A DNA stretch of 64,000 nt from Sodiomyces alkalinus F11 (taxonomy: Eukaryota; Ascomycota; Sordariomycetes; Glomerellales; Plectosphaerellaceae): contig NW_021167079.1 of the NCBI RefSeq assembly GCF_003711515.1, positions 4,722,677-4,786,676 on the forward strand, in the 5' to 3' direction. This document shows positions 55,755 through 64,000 of the stretch, one piece after another (the first letter of the stretch is position 1; every line of letters begins with the position of its first letter). Below the pieces are notes generated by a model. The model was given only the letters and a program-made list of their open reading frames with translations, was not told the origin of the DNA and made no database searches. A program made the translations under genes and the position numbers.

Positions 55755-56027
55755 CTACTTAAGTGGACTGGCTTCCTGACCGATTAATTGGCGGATTGGG
55801 ATTCGCCCAAGCATCTGCGAAGCTCCAAGCAACAAGGACCGGTATATAGACGGTTCACCCTCTTGTGAAGCCTTTTCCTGCTGCTGCCTCTGCTTCTTCT
55901 CTTCCTCGATCTGACGGACTTTAGGCAATATCAAAAATATAACCAGATATCTCCGTCTCTTCCACCTCCTCTTCCCCCAACGCGACGATGATATGGCTAA
56001 GCAACGCCTCAGATGGATCAAAGACAA
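55755..56027 (-). pseudogene. degenerate tandem copy of the 56682 small membrane protein gene
   Basis: A 90-codon minus frame includes QIEEEKKQRQQQEKASQEGE, which lines up with KIEQEKKKIQKEKAAREGKP of the intact neighbour 0.9 kb away. The DNA match covers the C-terminal half and runs past the stop. A one-base deletion just after the SS codons (near 55820-55830) throws the copy out of the original frame, so SSYASSFMDAW becomes unrelated sequence. The N-terminal membrane segment is not preserved. It is therefore a broken, truncated paralogue; a new short protein from its shifted frame is possible but unlikely. Confidence 0.7.
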
Positions 56028-56681
56028 GACAGACCGCGACCCGACGAGTCTATGGAGTAATGGAATGCCGTATGATGTATCTTCTCCAGAGCCCTCTCAA
56101 CCCTTTCTCGAGGACTCGAGCCCAGAAAACCCAACTTCAACGTCAACCTAAACCAACTGGGTGGCGACACTGGCGAGCATCGCGTCTTTTCTGACAAAGA
56201 CTCAAAGTGAGTTTGGAAGTGGGCTTGAGAACAGGTGCTTCAGTAAGTACTAAGTACTAAGGTCTAAGGATGGCTATGGGGAGCCTGAGAGAATTAGAGG
56301 AGGAAAGGCTCAAAAGAGTAGAAGGAAGGAAGAGAGAAAAAAATGGAAAATATGAAGTTGTTGCGTAGGAGAGGAAGACAGCAAGACTTACCAAGCTCTG
56401 GGGGACGTTGCTAAAATCTCGTGAGGTTGGAAAAAGAAGAAAAACAATCGAGGAAGATTGTGGTTGGCACTTGCAAAAGTCGTTTTGATCTGGTTCTACG
56501 GGCCAAGGGCAGGAGGTCAACTGGCCCGCGAGGCAAGTGTTTGTTACCTTATTGTTCAATGATAGTACTTAGAACAAAGGTAGAATGATATAATTATTAA
56601 GGGATCTCTTAGTTAACTGATTATTATTGACCAAGTTGACTTCTTCTGACCGACTGAAAATGAATTGATGGATTAATCGGC
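56028..56681. other. spacer between tandem copies
   Basis: No supported gene. A 100-codon minus ORF (56257-56559) is Ser/Leu/Phe-rich and reads an A/G-rich stretch; not called. Confidence 0.45.
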
Positions 56682-56996
56682 TCAATAGGGAATGTTGTCA
56701 CGACGACCCCCCGCAGCGCTGCGGCGAACAAGATCAGGGTCAAAGGGATCCATCCAGGCATCCATGAAGCTCGAAGCATACGAGGACCTGTGTACAAACG
56801 GTTTGCCCTCCCGTGCTGCCTTCTCCTTCTGAATCTTCTTCTTCTCCTGCTCGATCTTCCAGGCGTTGATTAACCCTGTATACATGGCGACCACCATTAT
56901 GAAGCTGTGAAAGGCAAAAATGAGCCATATAACAACATTGGTCCAAAAGAAGAACCATAGGTTCGTCGGTGACACTGGTGACGTCGTCGTAGTCAT
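56682..56996 (-). CDS. small single-pass membrane protein, family unknown
   Basis: 104 aa from ATG 56996 (MTTTTSPVSPTNLWFFFWTN). One strongly hydrophobic helix (about 13-43, FFFWTNVVIWLIFAFHSFIM and VVAMYTGL), then a charged helix (WKIEQEKKKIQKEKAAREG) and a polar tail ending RRDNIPY. A Ser/Thr N-terminus without a cleavage site suggests a signal anchor. The in-frame ATG further upstream (57134) would add a poor, Cys/Ser/Lys-rich stretch and is not preferred. I do not recognise the family. The presence of a decayed tandem copy next door shows it was duplicated locally. Confidence 0.65.
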   Translation of the reverse strand: MTTTTSPVSPTNLWFFFWTNVVIWLIFAFHSFIMVVAMYTGLINAWKIEQEKKKIQKEKAAREGKPFVHRSSYASSFMDAWMDPFDPDLVRRSAAGGRRDNIPY

Positions 56997-58464
56997 TGTG
57001 GGTGAGGATTGTCTGACAGGGTTGAGTCGACGAGACGTGTATGGCCGGGTTTTAAATTGATATTTTGGTTTTGATTTTATTTGTAGGGGAAGACCGGAGG
57101 AGCAGCTGCAGGATGCCAACATGAACATGTTCATGCCTTAGTCTGCGGACAAACTACACTACCTTCCATGTTAATATATATAATACTTGCGGGCTATTCT
57201 ATTATGGTATTGGGTCTGCAGTGCACCAGTCACACTATACACGTGTGACTTGTAAAACTTTCGCCGATTTGCCAACACTACCCCGCCACGGCGCCACCTA
57301 TAGGCTATATTGTCCTAAAAGCTTAATTCGACGTAACTTTTATATGGCGTTACACTATAAGTCACGAGTATATGGCGTGCCTCTAAATGTAATATGTGGG
57401 GAAATACTTTTCCACGCGTATAGGTACGGCAAGGACAAGTTTTTTTCGTAGGGCATTTAACTCTGTCCTGCTCACTGACCGCATATATCGAGTTCCCCAG
57501 AAAAGGACGTGCCAAAGGACAATGCGTCTGAGAGGCTGAGATGTGTAGACATATGTGTTGAAGAACTCATCCCAAACTGAGATTGGGCCGGTCCTGGCAG
57601 ATCTAAGGTACTAAGCCGATACAGTTACGCTCAAGGAAATTTGCAGTAAAGCCGCGCAACAAATACAGAACTCAAATTACTCAACTACCTAAGCTACCTT
57701 ACACTTCTGCCAGGGTTTCACACATCCACACGTATAGGTGTTGTCAGACGCCACCACACACTTCGTGTGATTCATCGGTGTGTAACTCGCGCCACAGTCT
57801 CAGACCTGACCTATGGGGTACTTCGCCCTGTCTCTCCTTCAATGCATACACACACTTTTCCGTACCTTATTTGGGTGCTAACAGGTGTGACTTCGCCCCA
57901 TAGTTTAATCGCTCGTTGGATTAGCCCCGTTGATCCGTACCTTACCTTTCCACCTATTTTATATGAACAGGCATAACGTCATCACCTACAGCATACGCCA
58001 TGATTGGAGCGAACACCAGTTTGGTAGTGGGTGTGAGACATGGCTTGTTTTATACGGGTATAGGCCTATAATTGCTGAAGGTTTATGCTATCAAGTCACC
58101 CGTATTTCTGAGGATCCGGCGAAAAGTCTCCCTAGTACCTAAGGTAATGGGTACTTTAATTAAGAAGTAAATACCTTTGCACCTTCTTACGGTGTTTGTT
58201 CGTTATTTCAAGACGTGGCGAGGACCGCGGGACGTGAACTTAATTAACGTGAAGCTTCCTATTTCCATTCCCCTGATCAGATCATCAGAGTAATTACTCT
58301 CCGTACAACATATATTAATATGTCAGCCCTTAAGACGTAGCTCCCCTCGCTCCCTCCTTCTTCTGATTATTAATTTCTTCTTCGAGAACAACTAAGAAAC
58401 TATACCTACACCGACTTTCAATCCCAGTTCCAATCCCAGTTCCAATCCCAAGCGACGAGCCACC
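56997..58464. other. intergenic, no gene seen
   Basis: 1.47 kb with moderate AT content. Short self-complementary stretches occur (TCACACTATACACGTGTGA near 57230 and CACACTTCGTGTG near 57755) and a TACCTAAGGTA motif near 58136. A 12-bp tandem (CAATCCCAGTTC) lies at 58420-58450, just before the small ORF. Confidence 0.45.
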
Positions 58465-58719
58465 ATGGCCAATAACACCGCCGCCTTCTTCTCACCGGTC
58501 GATTTGGTGCGCTGGGTCGCTGAGATACCCCAGCCTTACACAGTGATGGCCTCGTTCCTGTCGCTCCTCTTCTCGTGTTGTATTTCCAGGGTCCCCAGGC
58601 CGTTCTGGTGCTGGCTTCAGAGTCAGTTTCACTGCGACGACCCCGCCGACCCCGCCGACCCCGCCGATTCCGTCGATTCCGTCGATTCCGTCCCTGCCGT
58701 CGATGCCGGCGGCCGCTAA
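58465..58719 (+). CDS. short orphan ORF with PAD/SVD repeats
   Basis: 84 codons starting in an ideal context (GCCACCATGG). It reads MANNTAAFFSPVDLVRWVAE, then a hydrophobic stretch (VMASFLSLLFSCC) that could be a membrane anchor, then DDPADPADPADSVDSVDSV coded by 9-bp tandem units, and ends AGGR. No family recognised. It could be a lineage-specific small protein or chance; the start context is its best support. Confidence 0.35.
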   Translation: MANNTAAFFSPVDLVRWVAEIPQPYTVMASFLSLLFSCCISRVPRPFWCWLQSQFHCDDPADPADPADSVDSVDSVPAVDAGGR

Positions 58720-59334
58720 AACGAACAAGACAAGTTGCAACCGCCACTGCCTCCGGCCCATAGCGTGCTTGAGCTTCGTCTGCTTCGCACACCAGCCGTC
58801 AAAGGAAAACGGGATCTCTTGATTACCGAAGGCAAATTGGATGTACGGGGGAAGTGAAGTGGGGATAGATCATGATTCATGGATCCTGACATAGCACAAG
58901 CCTCTTCTGAAAGAGTTGAGTTTTACGGTATCTTCCTTGAATAAAAATCGTGGATAAGACAGCACAGCTACATGGACATACTCTTGACGACACTCTCGGG
59001 AAGCTTTTTCTTTTTCATCTGCGGTCCTATGTTGTGGGTTTCTTTCGCCTCTACAACCATCCGCCAATTTAGTTCCACCGAATCAACGCATCCATAACAG
59101 TCATCAGAGTCTCTTGGTTGAGTCAAACCCGGCAAGGCTCAAGGTAATTGGTAGCCACGAGGTCATAAAGGCGATATGTGAAGCCAGCAACAGTGTTTCA
59201 TTTTCGTCGAAGTCAATATACGGCATGCCTTAGCCGAAAATGAGGAAACGTCGGAAACTGATAAGATAGTGTCAGTGATGATTTATAATCCTGCGCTTCA
59301 TAAGGTAATCACTTACATAGACGGGAGCCATAAG
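58720..59334. other. intergenic, no gene seen
   Basis: Lies between the small ORF and the 3' end of the coiled-coil membrane protein gene. No recognisable coding sequence. Confidence 0.45.
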
Positions 59335-60336
59335 CTAGAGAGCGCGTGCGAGCTGAGAAGCATTGTTTACCGCGTTAGCGGCATCCTGGGCCCTGCCAAC
59401 GGCATCCTGGGCCTTGCTGGCTGCATCCTGGGCCCTGCCAACGGCATCCTGGGCCTTGCTGGCTGCATCCTGGGCTCTGCCAGCGGCATCCTCGGCCTTG
59501 AGCATAGCGGTTCTAGCATCGCCAGCCATAGCACGGGCGTCGGCCGCAGCAGTCTGGATATGGCTGGAACTAGTTCTGGCTTCACTAGCGGCGGCCTGGG
59601 TATTGACCATAGCAGTCTGAGCAATACTAGTTGCCGCCTGGGCGTTGGCCGTAGCAGTCGTAGCATTATTTGCAGCAGTTTCTGCGTCAGTCTTTGCTTT
59701 TTCCGCGTCAGTCTTTGCTTTTTCTGCATCAGTCTTTGCTTTTTCGGAGCCAGTCTTCGCTTTTTCGGCGTCCGCTTTAAGCTTTTCTGTGTCCGTTTTA
59801 AGAGTTTCAGTGTCTGCTTTTGCTTGTTCTGCTGCAACCCTCGCGATATCGGCGTCTGTCTGAGGCTGAGGCTTGCCCCGAATCCTGTAGTACCAGGTCA
59901 CGCAAGCTGGGCTATTAGTCATCGAGAGGAAAAGTGACAGAAGCGAAATAACCAATGTAGCCCATTGTAAACCCACACCCATCCATTCATTGATCTTGAT
60001 AGTGTTGGAGGAGGCGGGCGCCGCGGGGCAGGTGACGTTAGGCGCGGGGCAGGCGATGGTTGCCGATGGGGTCAGAGAGGCACAAGTCCCCGTGCCATCA
60101 CTATTCGTGACCGTGACCGTGTAGACTAGGGGGAGGGACGGACACTGGCAGGATCTGGCGCACATGTGATAGGTCGTTTCCCGGTTGTCCGATAAGGGGT
60201 CAGTCCAGTGCGTCACATACTCATCCGGGCGACACGGGTACTCGAAACCCAATCCAGCGGCATTCGTAGGGCAGATAGTCGTCTCCGGCCACTCAACACG
60301 GCCGTGGGTTTCGTCGGGCAACCCGTTACGGGCCAT
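59335..60336 (-). CDS. cysteine-rich membrane protein with alanine heptad-repeat tail
   Basis: 333 aa from ATG 60336 (MARNGLPDETHG); the frame is open about 35 codons further upstream without another ATG. Residues 1-115 hold several Cys (ICPTNAAGLGFEYPC, HMCARSCQCPSL, TCASLTP, ACPAPNVTCPAAP), probably a disulphide-bonded outside domain. One membrane helix follows (about 118-140, GLQWATLVISLLSLFLSM). The rest is an Ala/Asp/Lys-rich helix in exact 7-residue units: first AEKAKTD repeats, then AQDAASK/AQDAVGR pairs. Alanine in the core positions every seven residues suggests a close-packed alanine coiled coil. The AQDA pairs are coded by 42-bp direct repeats (59390-59475). The family is unknown; a membrane-anchored sensor, scaffold or stalk is possible. 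An upstream first exon cannot be excluded. Confidence 0.65.
   Translation of the reverse strand: MARNGLPDETHGRVEWPETTICPTNAAGLGFEYPCRPDEYVTHWTDPLSDNRETTYHMCARSCQCPSLPLVYTVTVTNSDGTGTCASLTPSATIACPAPNVTCPAAPASSNTIKINEWMGVGLQWATLVISLLSLFLSMTNSPACVTWYYRIRGKPQPQTDADIARVAAEQAKADTETLKTDTEKLKADAEKAKTGSEKAKTDAEKAKTDAEKAKTDAETAANNATTATANAQAATSIAQTAMVNTQAAASEARTSSSHIQTAAADARAMAGDARTAMLKAEDAAGRAQDAASKAQDAVGRAQDAASKAQDAVGRAQDAANAVNNASQLARAL
59390..59475. repeat. 42-bp direct repeats coding alanine heptads
   Basis: Just over two nearly perfect 42-bp units (GGCATCCTGGGCCCTGCCAA...), each coding for two heptads on the minus strand. Confidence 0.85.
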
Positions 60337-61871
60337 AGTGGATAGGTTTGATGGGTTTGCGAGTGATGCGGCTGGGGACCAAAGAGAGTTGTCAGGAGAT
60401 TGAGGGCTAGGATCTAAGCAGGGCTGCGAGAGGTTCTGCAATAGATATCTTAGGGAAGTCTTTAGAAAGAGTAGAATAGGTAAGAAGCCGGAGATAGTAT
60501 AAGGAAGAGTGTAGAAGAAGGAGGAGGAGAGTAAAAGAAGGAAAAGGAGGAGGGAGAGGGTAGAAGGAGGGAGAGGGTAAAAGGAGGAAGAGGGTAAAAG
60601 GAGGAGGAGGAGAATAGAAGGAGTAGACTAAGGAGGAAATAAAGGAAGGAGCTAAGTTCTTGGTGTTGTTCTTGGTGTTGTTCTTGGTGTTGTTCTTGGT
60701 GTTGTTGTCGTTGTCGTTGTCATTATCGTTGTCATTGTCGTTAATATTATCGTTATTATTATTATTATAGTTAGTATTATATAACACCTAAAGGCTAAAG
60801 TAAAGGAGATATAGAAATATTAGAAAACTATTTTATAAAACCTATACTTTGAACTTTTATAAACTTATTGCTTATTAGAGAATTATATTAAAATCAGGGA
60901 TATATCTTAGGCTTTAATAGTATAAGTGTCGACTTATATATAAATACGGCGCACTTACTACGATAATAGGAGATATAGTAAAGTATCGGTTGCCACGGCG
61001 GTTATAAAGATAAGATATAAAGTGTTCGAAGAGTCTTTTATTTTCGCCCAAGCCAATATAACAAACCAAAAATAAGGTAATATAGTGAACTGCTTAGGTG
61101 GCGTTAGTAACCTGAGGGAAAGGTAACATGCTAAATCAAGACAAGGACGTACAGCTGGTGGCCGGCCAGCGCCAGATTCGGGCTCGTCCAGAGAGTCTGC
61201 ACTCATTCTCCCTGTTAAGAGAAGTGCCCTCGGAGGTAGAGGCTGTGGACCTGTCACCTGTGGTGACGAGGTGGGTTTAGCAGTGGGCTTGGCACTAGTG
61301 GGCTTCGGTACCGATGGCTATTGAGAGGATTAGAATTGGGATCTGAGTGAGGCTGTAAAGGGATATGGGTTTCATACGTAATCTTCCTCAGAGAGTGGAC
61401 TAGAGAAGCAGTCGAAGTCTGAAGATAGGAGGAAGAGAGTGGGTCGAAGGAAGGAAGAGAAGGTGGGGACTATGAAGTAGAATAATAAGATGTAAAATAG
61501 GAGAAGAAGTCCAAAGACTACCTTAGGTACCTACCTACCTTAGTTAAGGAGAATGTGAGAAGCTGAAGGGGCAAAAACGAACCTGGAAGGTAAGGAAGAT
61601 ACCGGTAGTAACTGCCTGAGTCTGCCTCACCCTCGACGTGACGAAGTCGGTCAAGCATTGCCTGAACTTACTGCCTTTACCTTAGGTAATCACATAGGTA
61701 GCCAAGGACTGCCCCTACTTTCAACATGTATCGAACTGTAACAATTTAGATTTTCTCTATCAAAACATCAAAAAATTCTATCAAACGCCCAAAGACCGAA
61801 ACAAAAGAGACACAGAAACATCGAAACACTATTCTGTAGAACACACACTCAGGAACCATTCGTTAAACTCA
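60337..61871. other. intergenic with simple repeats and an AT-rich patch
   Basis: 60470-60650 is purine-rich (GGAGGA/AAGGA). 60656-60780 is a GTTCTTGGTGTT then GTTGTC tandem. 60780-60960 is AT-rich and poor in CA/TG, resembling RIP-affected DNA. A motif copy lies at 61518-61543. ORF 60958-61257 (minus) is not convincing. Confidence 0.5.
60656..60780. repeat. 12-bp minisatellite grading into trinucleotide repeats
   Basis: Four units of TTCTTGGTGTTG pass into GTTGTC, TTATCG and finally TTA units. Confidence 0.9.
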
Positions 61872-64000
61872 TCATTTCGTCGCCTTGGTCAGTCCAATCA
61901 CAGCTTGCCTGCCAAGTTCCTCCAGGGTACCGTAGCCGAGAAGCTGGATGACGCTGATGTCGAATCCGAGAGTCTGTCGCCACCAGTTCCGCAGCTCGAT
62001 GCCGACCAGCGAGTCAAGACCGAGCTGCTGAACAGGAAGAGTAATGTCAAGGTCGTCATCGGGCCTCAGCAGCAGCTTCATCAGCTGCTTGCCAATCTCC
62101 AGGGCGATGTAGTTGGCCGTCTCGGGCTTGCCGAGAACCTCGGGGTTGGTCTTGGCCCCGGCGAGGAAGGACTTGAAGTCATCACCTCCGGCGCCCTCGC
62201 CACCAACGTCGCCGTCGCTGATGTTGTGCCAGATGGCCATGCGGACGTCCTTCTTCCAGTGGAGACGGCTGTCCGGGTGGCTGAGGGACTTGTCGGAGCC
62301 GAAGCCGGTGGCGAAGGTGTTCTGGTGCGAGAAGGGCGCGCTCTTGGTGTCGATGGCCAGCTCGGGAATCGGGTAGGAAGCGGCCGCCCGGAAGGCTTCG
62401 ATCATCTCCGACTCGGTGACGCCCGAGTAACCCTGCCTCAGGAGCCTCTGCAGCAGCTGCTGGTCGCGGGCCGCGTACCCCATGTCGGCGACGGCGCCAA
62501 TGTCGATGGAAGAGGCCGCCAGCCCGTTGCTGTTACGCCACAAGGCGAAGGCGTCCAGGAACGTGTTGGCACCGGCGTAGTTGGCCTGGCCCGGCTGTCC
62601 GGTGATGCCCGACATGGACGACAGGAAGACGAAGAAGTCGAGCTCGATGCCGGCCTCCTGCGTGGCCTCGTGCAGGTACCAGGCTCCATTCACCTTGGGG
62701 CCCGTGGCCTTGATCCACTGCTGGATCGTCATGTTGCGGAACGCCTCGTCCTGGAGCAGCATGGGCGAGTGCAGGATGCCCTTGAGGTTGGGCGATTGCT
62801 GCACGGCGCGGAAGATGTCGTCCCTGTTGACCATGTCGCCCTTGACGAGCACGACGTCGCAGCCCATGCTCTCGAGCTCGCGGATCGTGTCCTGGTCCTC
62901 GGCACGGGACCCGGGGTTGCGCGAAAGGCAGACGATGCGGCGGGCACCGTTCTCGACGAGATGCCTGGCGATCACCGTTCCGATACCACCCAAGCCACCG
63001 GCGAGCAGGTAGGACGCCGTCGGGTCGACCTTGAAGATGTCGTCCGCCACCTTGACGGGGCTGGCGCCAATCTTGAGCGCGCCATCCCTGTCGTCGCGGA
63101 GCTGAAGGACAACCTTGCTCGAGTCCTTGCTCTCCTGCACATGCTTGATAGCATCCTCGACGGCCGAAGCCTCATAAACGGCACGAGGCGAGATAGGCAC
63201 AATGCTACCCCACGTCAGGAGTTTCACAGTGGATTGCAGCAGTCTAAGAAATGAGGGGGTTTGTGTCAGTAATCAGATGGATCCAACCCAGCTGTAAAGG
63301 GGGGGGGGGGGGGGTTTAACGGTTGAAGCAACTAGGTTGACGTACCCCTTGACGACCGACTTCTTCTTGGCAACAAGAGCCTCGAGGTTGACGCCGGTGT
63401 AGGTCCTACCACCCAGGAAGGAGTCCAGGCCCAAGCTGCCGGCACCAACCAGGTCTGCCGTGCCGATTTCAACCATCTTGCCAAATTCGGCGACGGACTT
63501 CCAGGTAGCGTGCAGGAGGTCACCAGACAGCGAGTTCAGAGCCAGGTCGACACCCTCTCCGCCGGTCGCCTTCAGCACCTTGTTCAGGAAGCTGTCATCG
63601 GTGGACGAGAAGATGCGAGCCTTGGGGACGCCAAACTTCTCGAAGAGGTAGGTAGCTTCCTCCTCGGTGGCGGCAGTGGCATAAATATCCGCCCTGGAGG
63701 CCTTGGCAAGCTGCACGGCAGCCAAGCCAACCCCACCAGTGGCATTGTGAATCAGAACAGACTGTCCGGTCTGCAGATTGCCGGCATTGTGCAGAGCCGC
63801 GAGGGCGGTGGCGTACTCAGCAGGCAAAGTGGCCGCCTCTTCGAACGAAATGCTGTCGGGGATCTTCTCAACCAGCGCCTCAGACGTGCGCAGGTGCGAA
63901 GAGAAGCTGCCGGATCCAAGACCGATCACGCGGTCGCCCACAGCAAACTCCTTGACATCGGGGCCGACGGCAGTGATGCGGCCACTGGCGCTTCCACCAA
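61872..64000 (-). CDS. highly reducing type I polyketide synthase, 3' part (ER-KR-ACP), cut by the window edge
   Basis: Two minus-strand exons, from beyond 64000 to 63346 and 63243-61872, joined in phase across a 102-bp intron. The first is an enoyl reductase: VGDRVIGLGSGSFSSHL, AATLPAEYATALAALHNAGN, HNATGGVGLAAVQLAKAS, LNSLSGDLLHATW. After the junction (KG/LLQSTVKLLTW) comes a ketoreductase with GGLGGIGTVIARHL, IVCLSRNPGSRAED, FFVFLSSMSGITGQPGQANY and AGANTFLDAF. An acyl carrier domain with GLDSLVGIELRNWW follows (pantetheine Ser codon 62010-62012), ending GLTKATK-stop. ER-KR-ACP at the C-terminus is the order of fungal highly reducing PKSs; there is no thioesterase or releasing domain. The KS, AT and DH parts must lie to the right, outside the window. 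The product cannot be predicted. Confidence 0.95.
63299..63314. repeat. 16-G homopolymer in a PKS intron
   Basis: On the minus strand it is a C16 run inside the polypyrimidine part of the PKS intron. It is prone to length change and assembly error. Confidence 0.85.

Noticed and set aside
57810..57905. Possible inverted repeat (CTATGGGG ... CCCCATAG)
   Set aside because: Only 8 matching bases in the arms and no mobile-element features; expected by chance.
60420..61460. Apparent similarity between 60400-60520 and 61330-61460 (possible duplicated 5' end)
   Set aside because: Matches are short and mostly purine-rich simple sequence; alignment by eye is not convincing.
61905..63254. 449-codon plus-strand ORF opposite the PKS
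   Set aside because: Shadow of the KR-ACP exon; Asp/Gly/Val/Leu-rich and crossing the true intron edge.
1..64000. tRNA, rRNA and CRISPR features
   Set aside because: No B-box context that folds into a tRNA, no rRNA-like sequence and no spaced direct repeats were found by eye; a covariance-model scan would be decisive.

Overview
The window is chromosomal DNA from a filamentous ascomycete, most likely a Sordariomycete. The signs are GC-rich coding exons broken by short GT-AG introns, about 20 recognisable Pezizomycotina-type genes on both strands, a fungal highly reducing polyketide synthase, and a repeat-induced point mutation (RIP) scar over a retrotransposon. I do not assign a genus. Exon boundaries were worked out by hand from reading phase and splice sites, without transcript data.

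Layout. 0.8-20.9 kb is mostly housekeeping: SEC11 signal peptidase (-), a CHIP-type TPR/U-box ubiquitin ligase (+), a Fur-type NCS1 nucleobase permease (-), a secreted Egh16-like protein (+), a CCHC zinc-knuckle/proline-rich protein (-), the PPG1 phosphatase (+) and a Rho GDI (-). 21.72-29.41 kb is one complete, RIP-killed Ty1/copia-type LTR retrotransposon with matching 196-bp LTRs and a 5-bp target duplication. It lies on the minus strand and also carries an unexplained plus-strand reading-frame relic. 31.1-41.1 kb returns to core genes: a Bqt4-like APSES nuclear-membrane protein (+), 3-hydroxyisobutyrate dehydrogenase (+), AP-3 beta (-), an unrecognised conserved-looking protein (+) and the kinetochore protein Nuf2 (-). 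42.5-52.7 kb holds a protein with a C-terminal trypsin-like serine motif (-), a large disordered protein (+), an Mpv17/PMP22 family membrane protein (+) and mitochondrial class 2 dihydroorotate dehydrogenase (+).

The right end (53.6-64 kb) looks accessory. It has a secreted protein-arginine deiminase (+), a small membrane protein with a broken tandem copy (-), a short orphan ORF (+), a cysteine-rich membrane protein with an alanine heptad-repeat tail (-), simple-sequence and AT-rich CA-poor DNA, and the 3' end (ER-KR-ACP) of a highly reducing polyketide synthase that runs off the window.

Throughout the non-coding DNA a short near-palindromic motif (core TACCTAAGGTA / GGTACCTTAGGTACC) recurs in clusters but is essentially absent from exons. 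I found no rRNA or tRNA gene, CRISPR array or bacterial-type operon.
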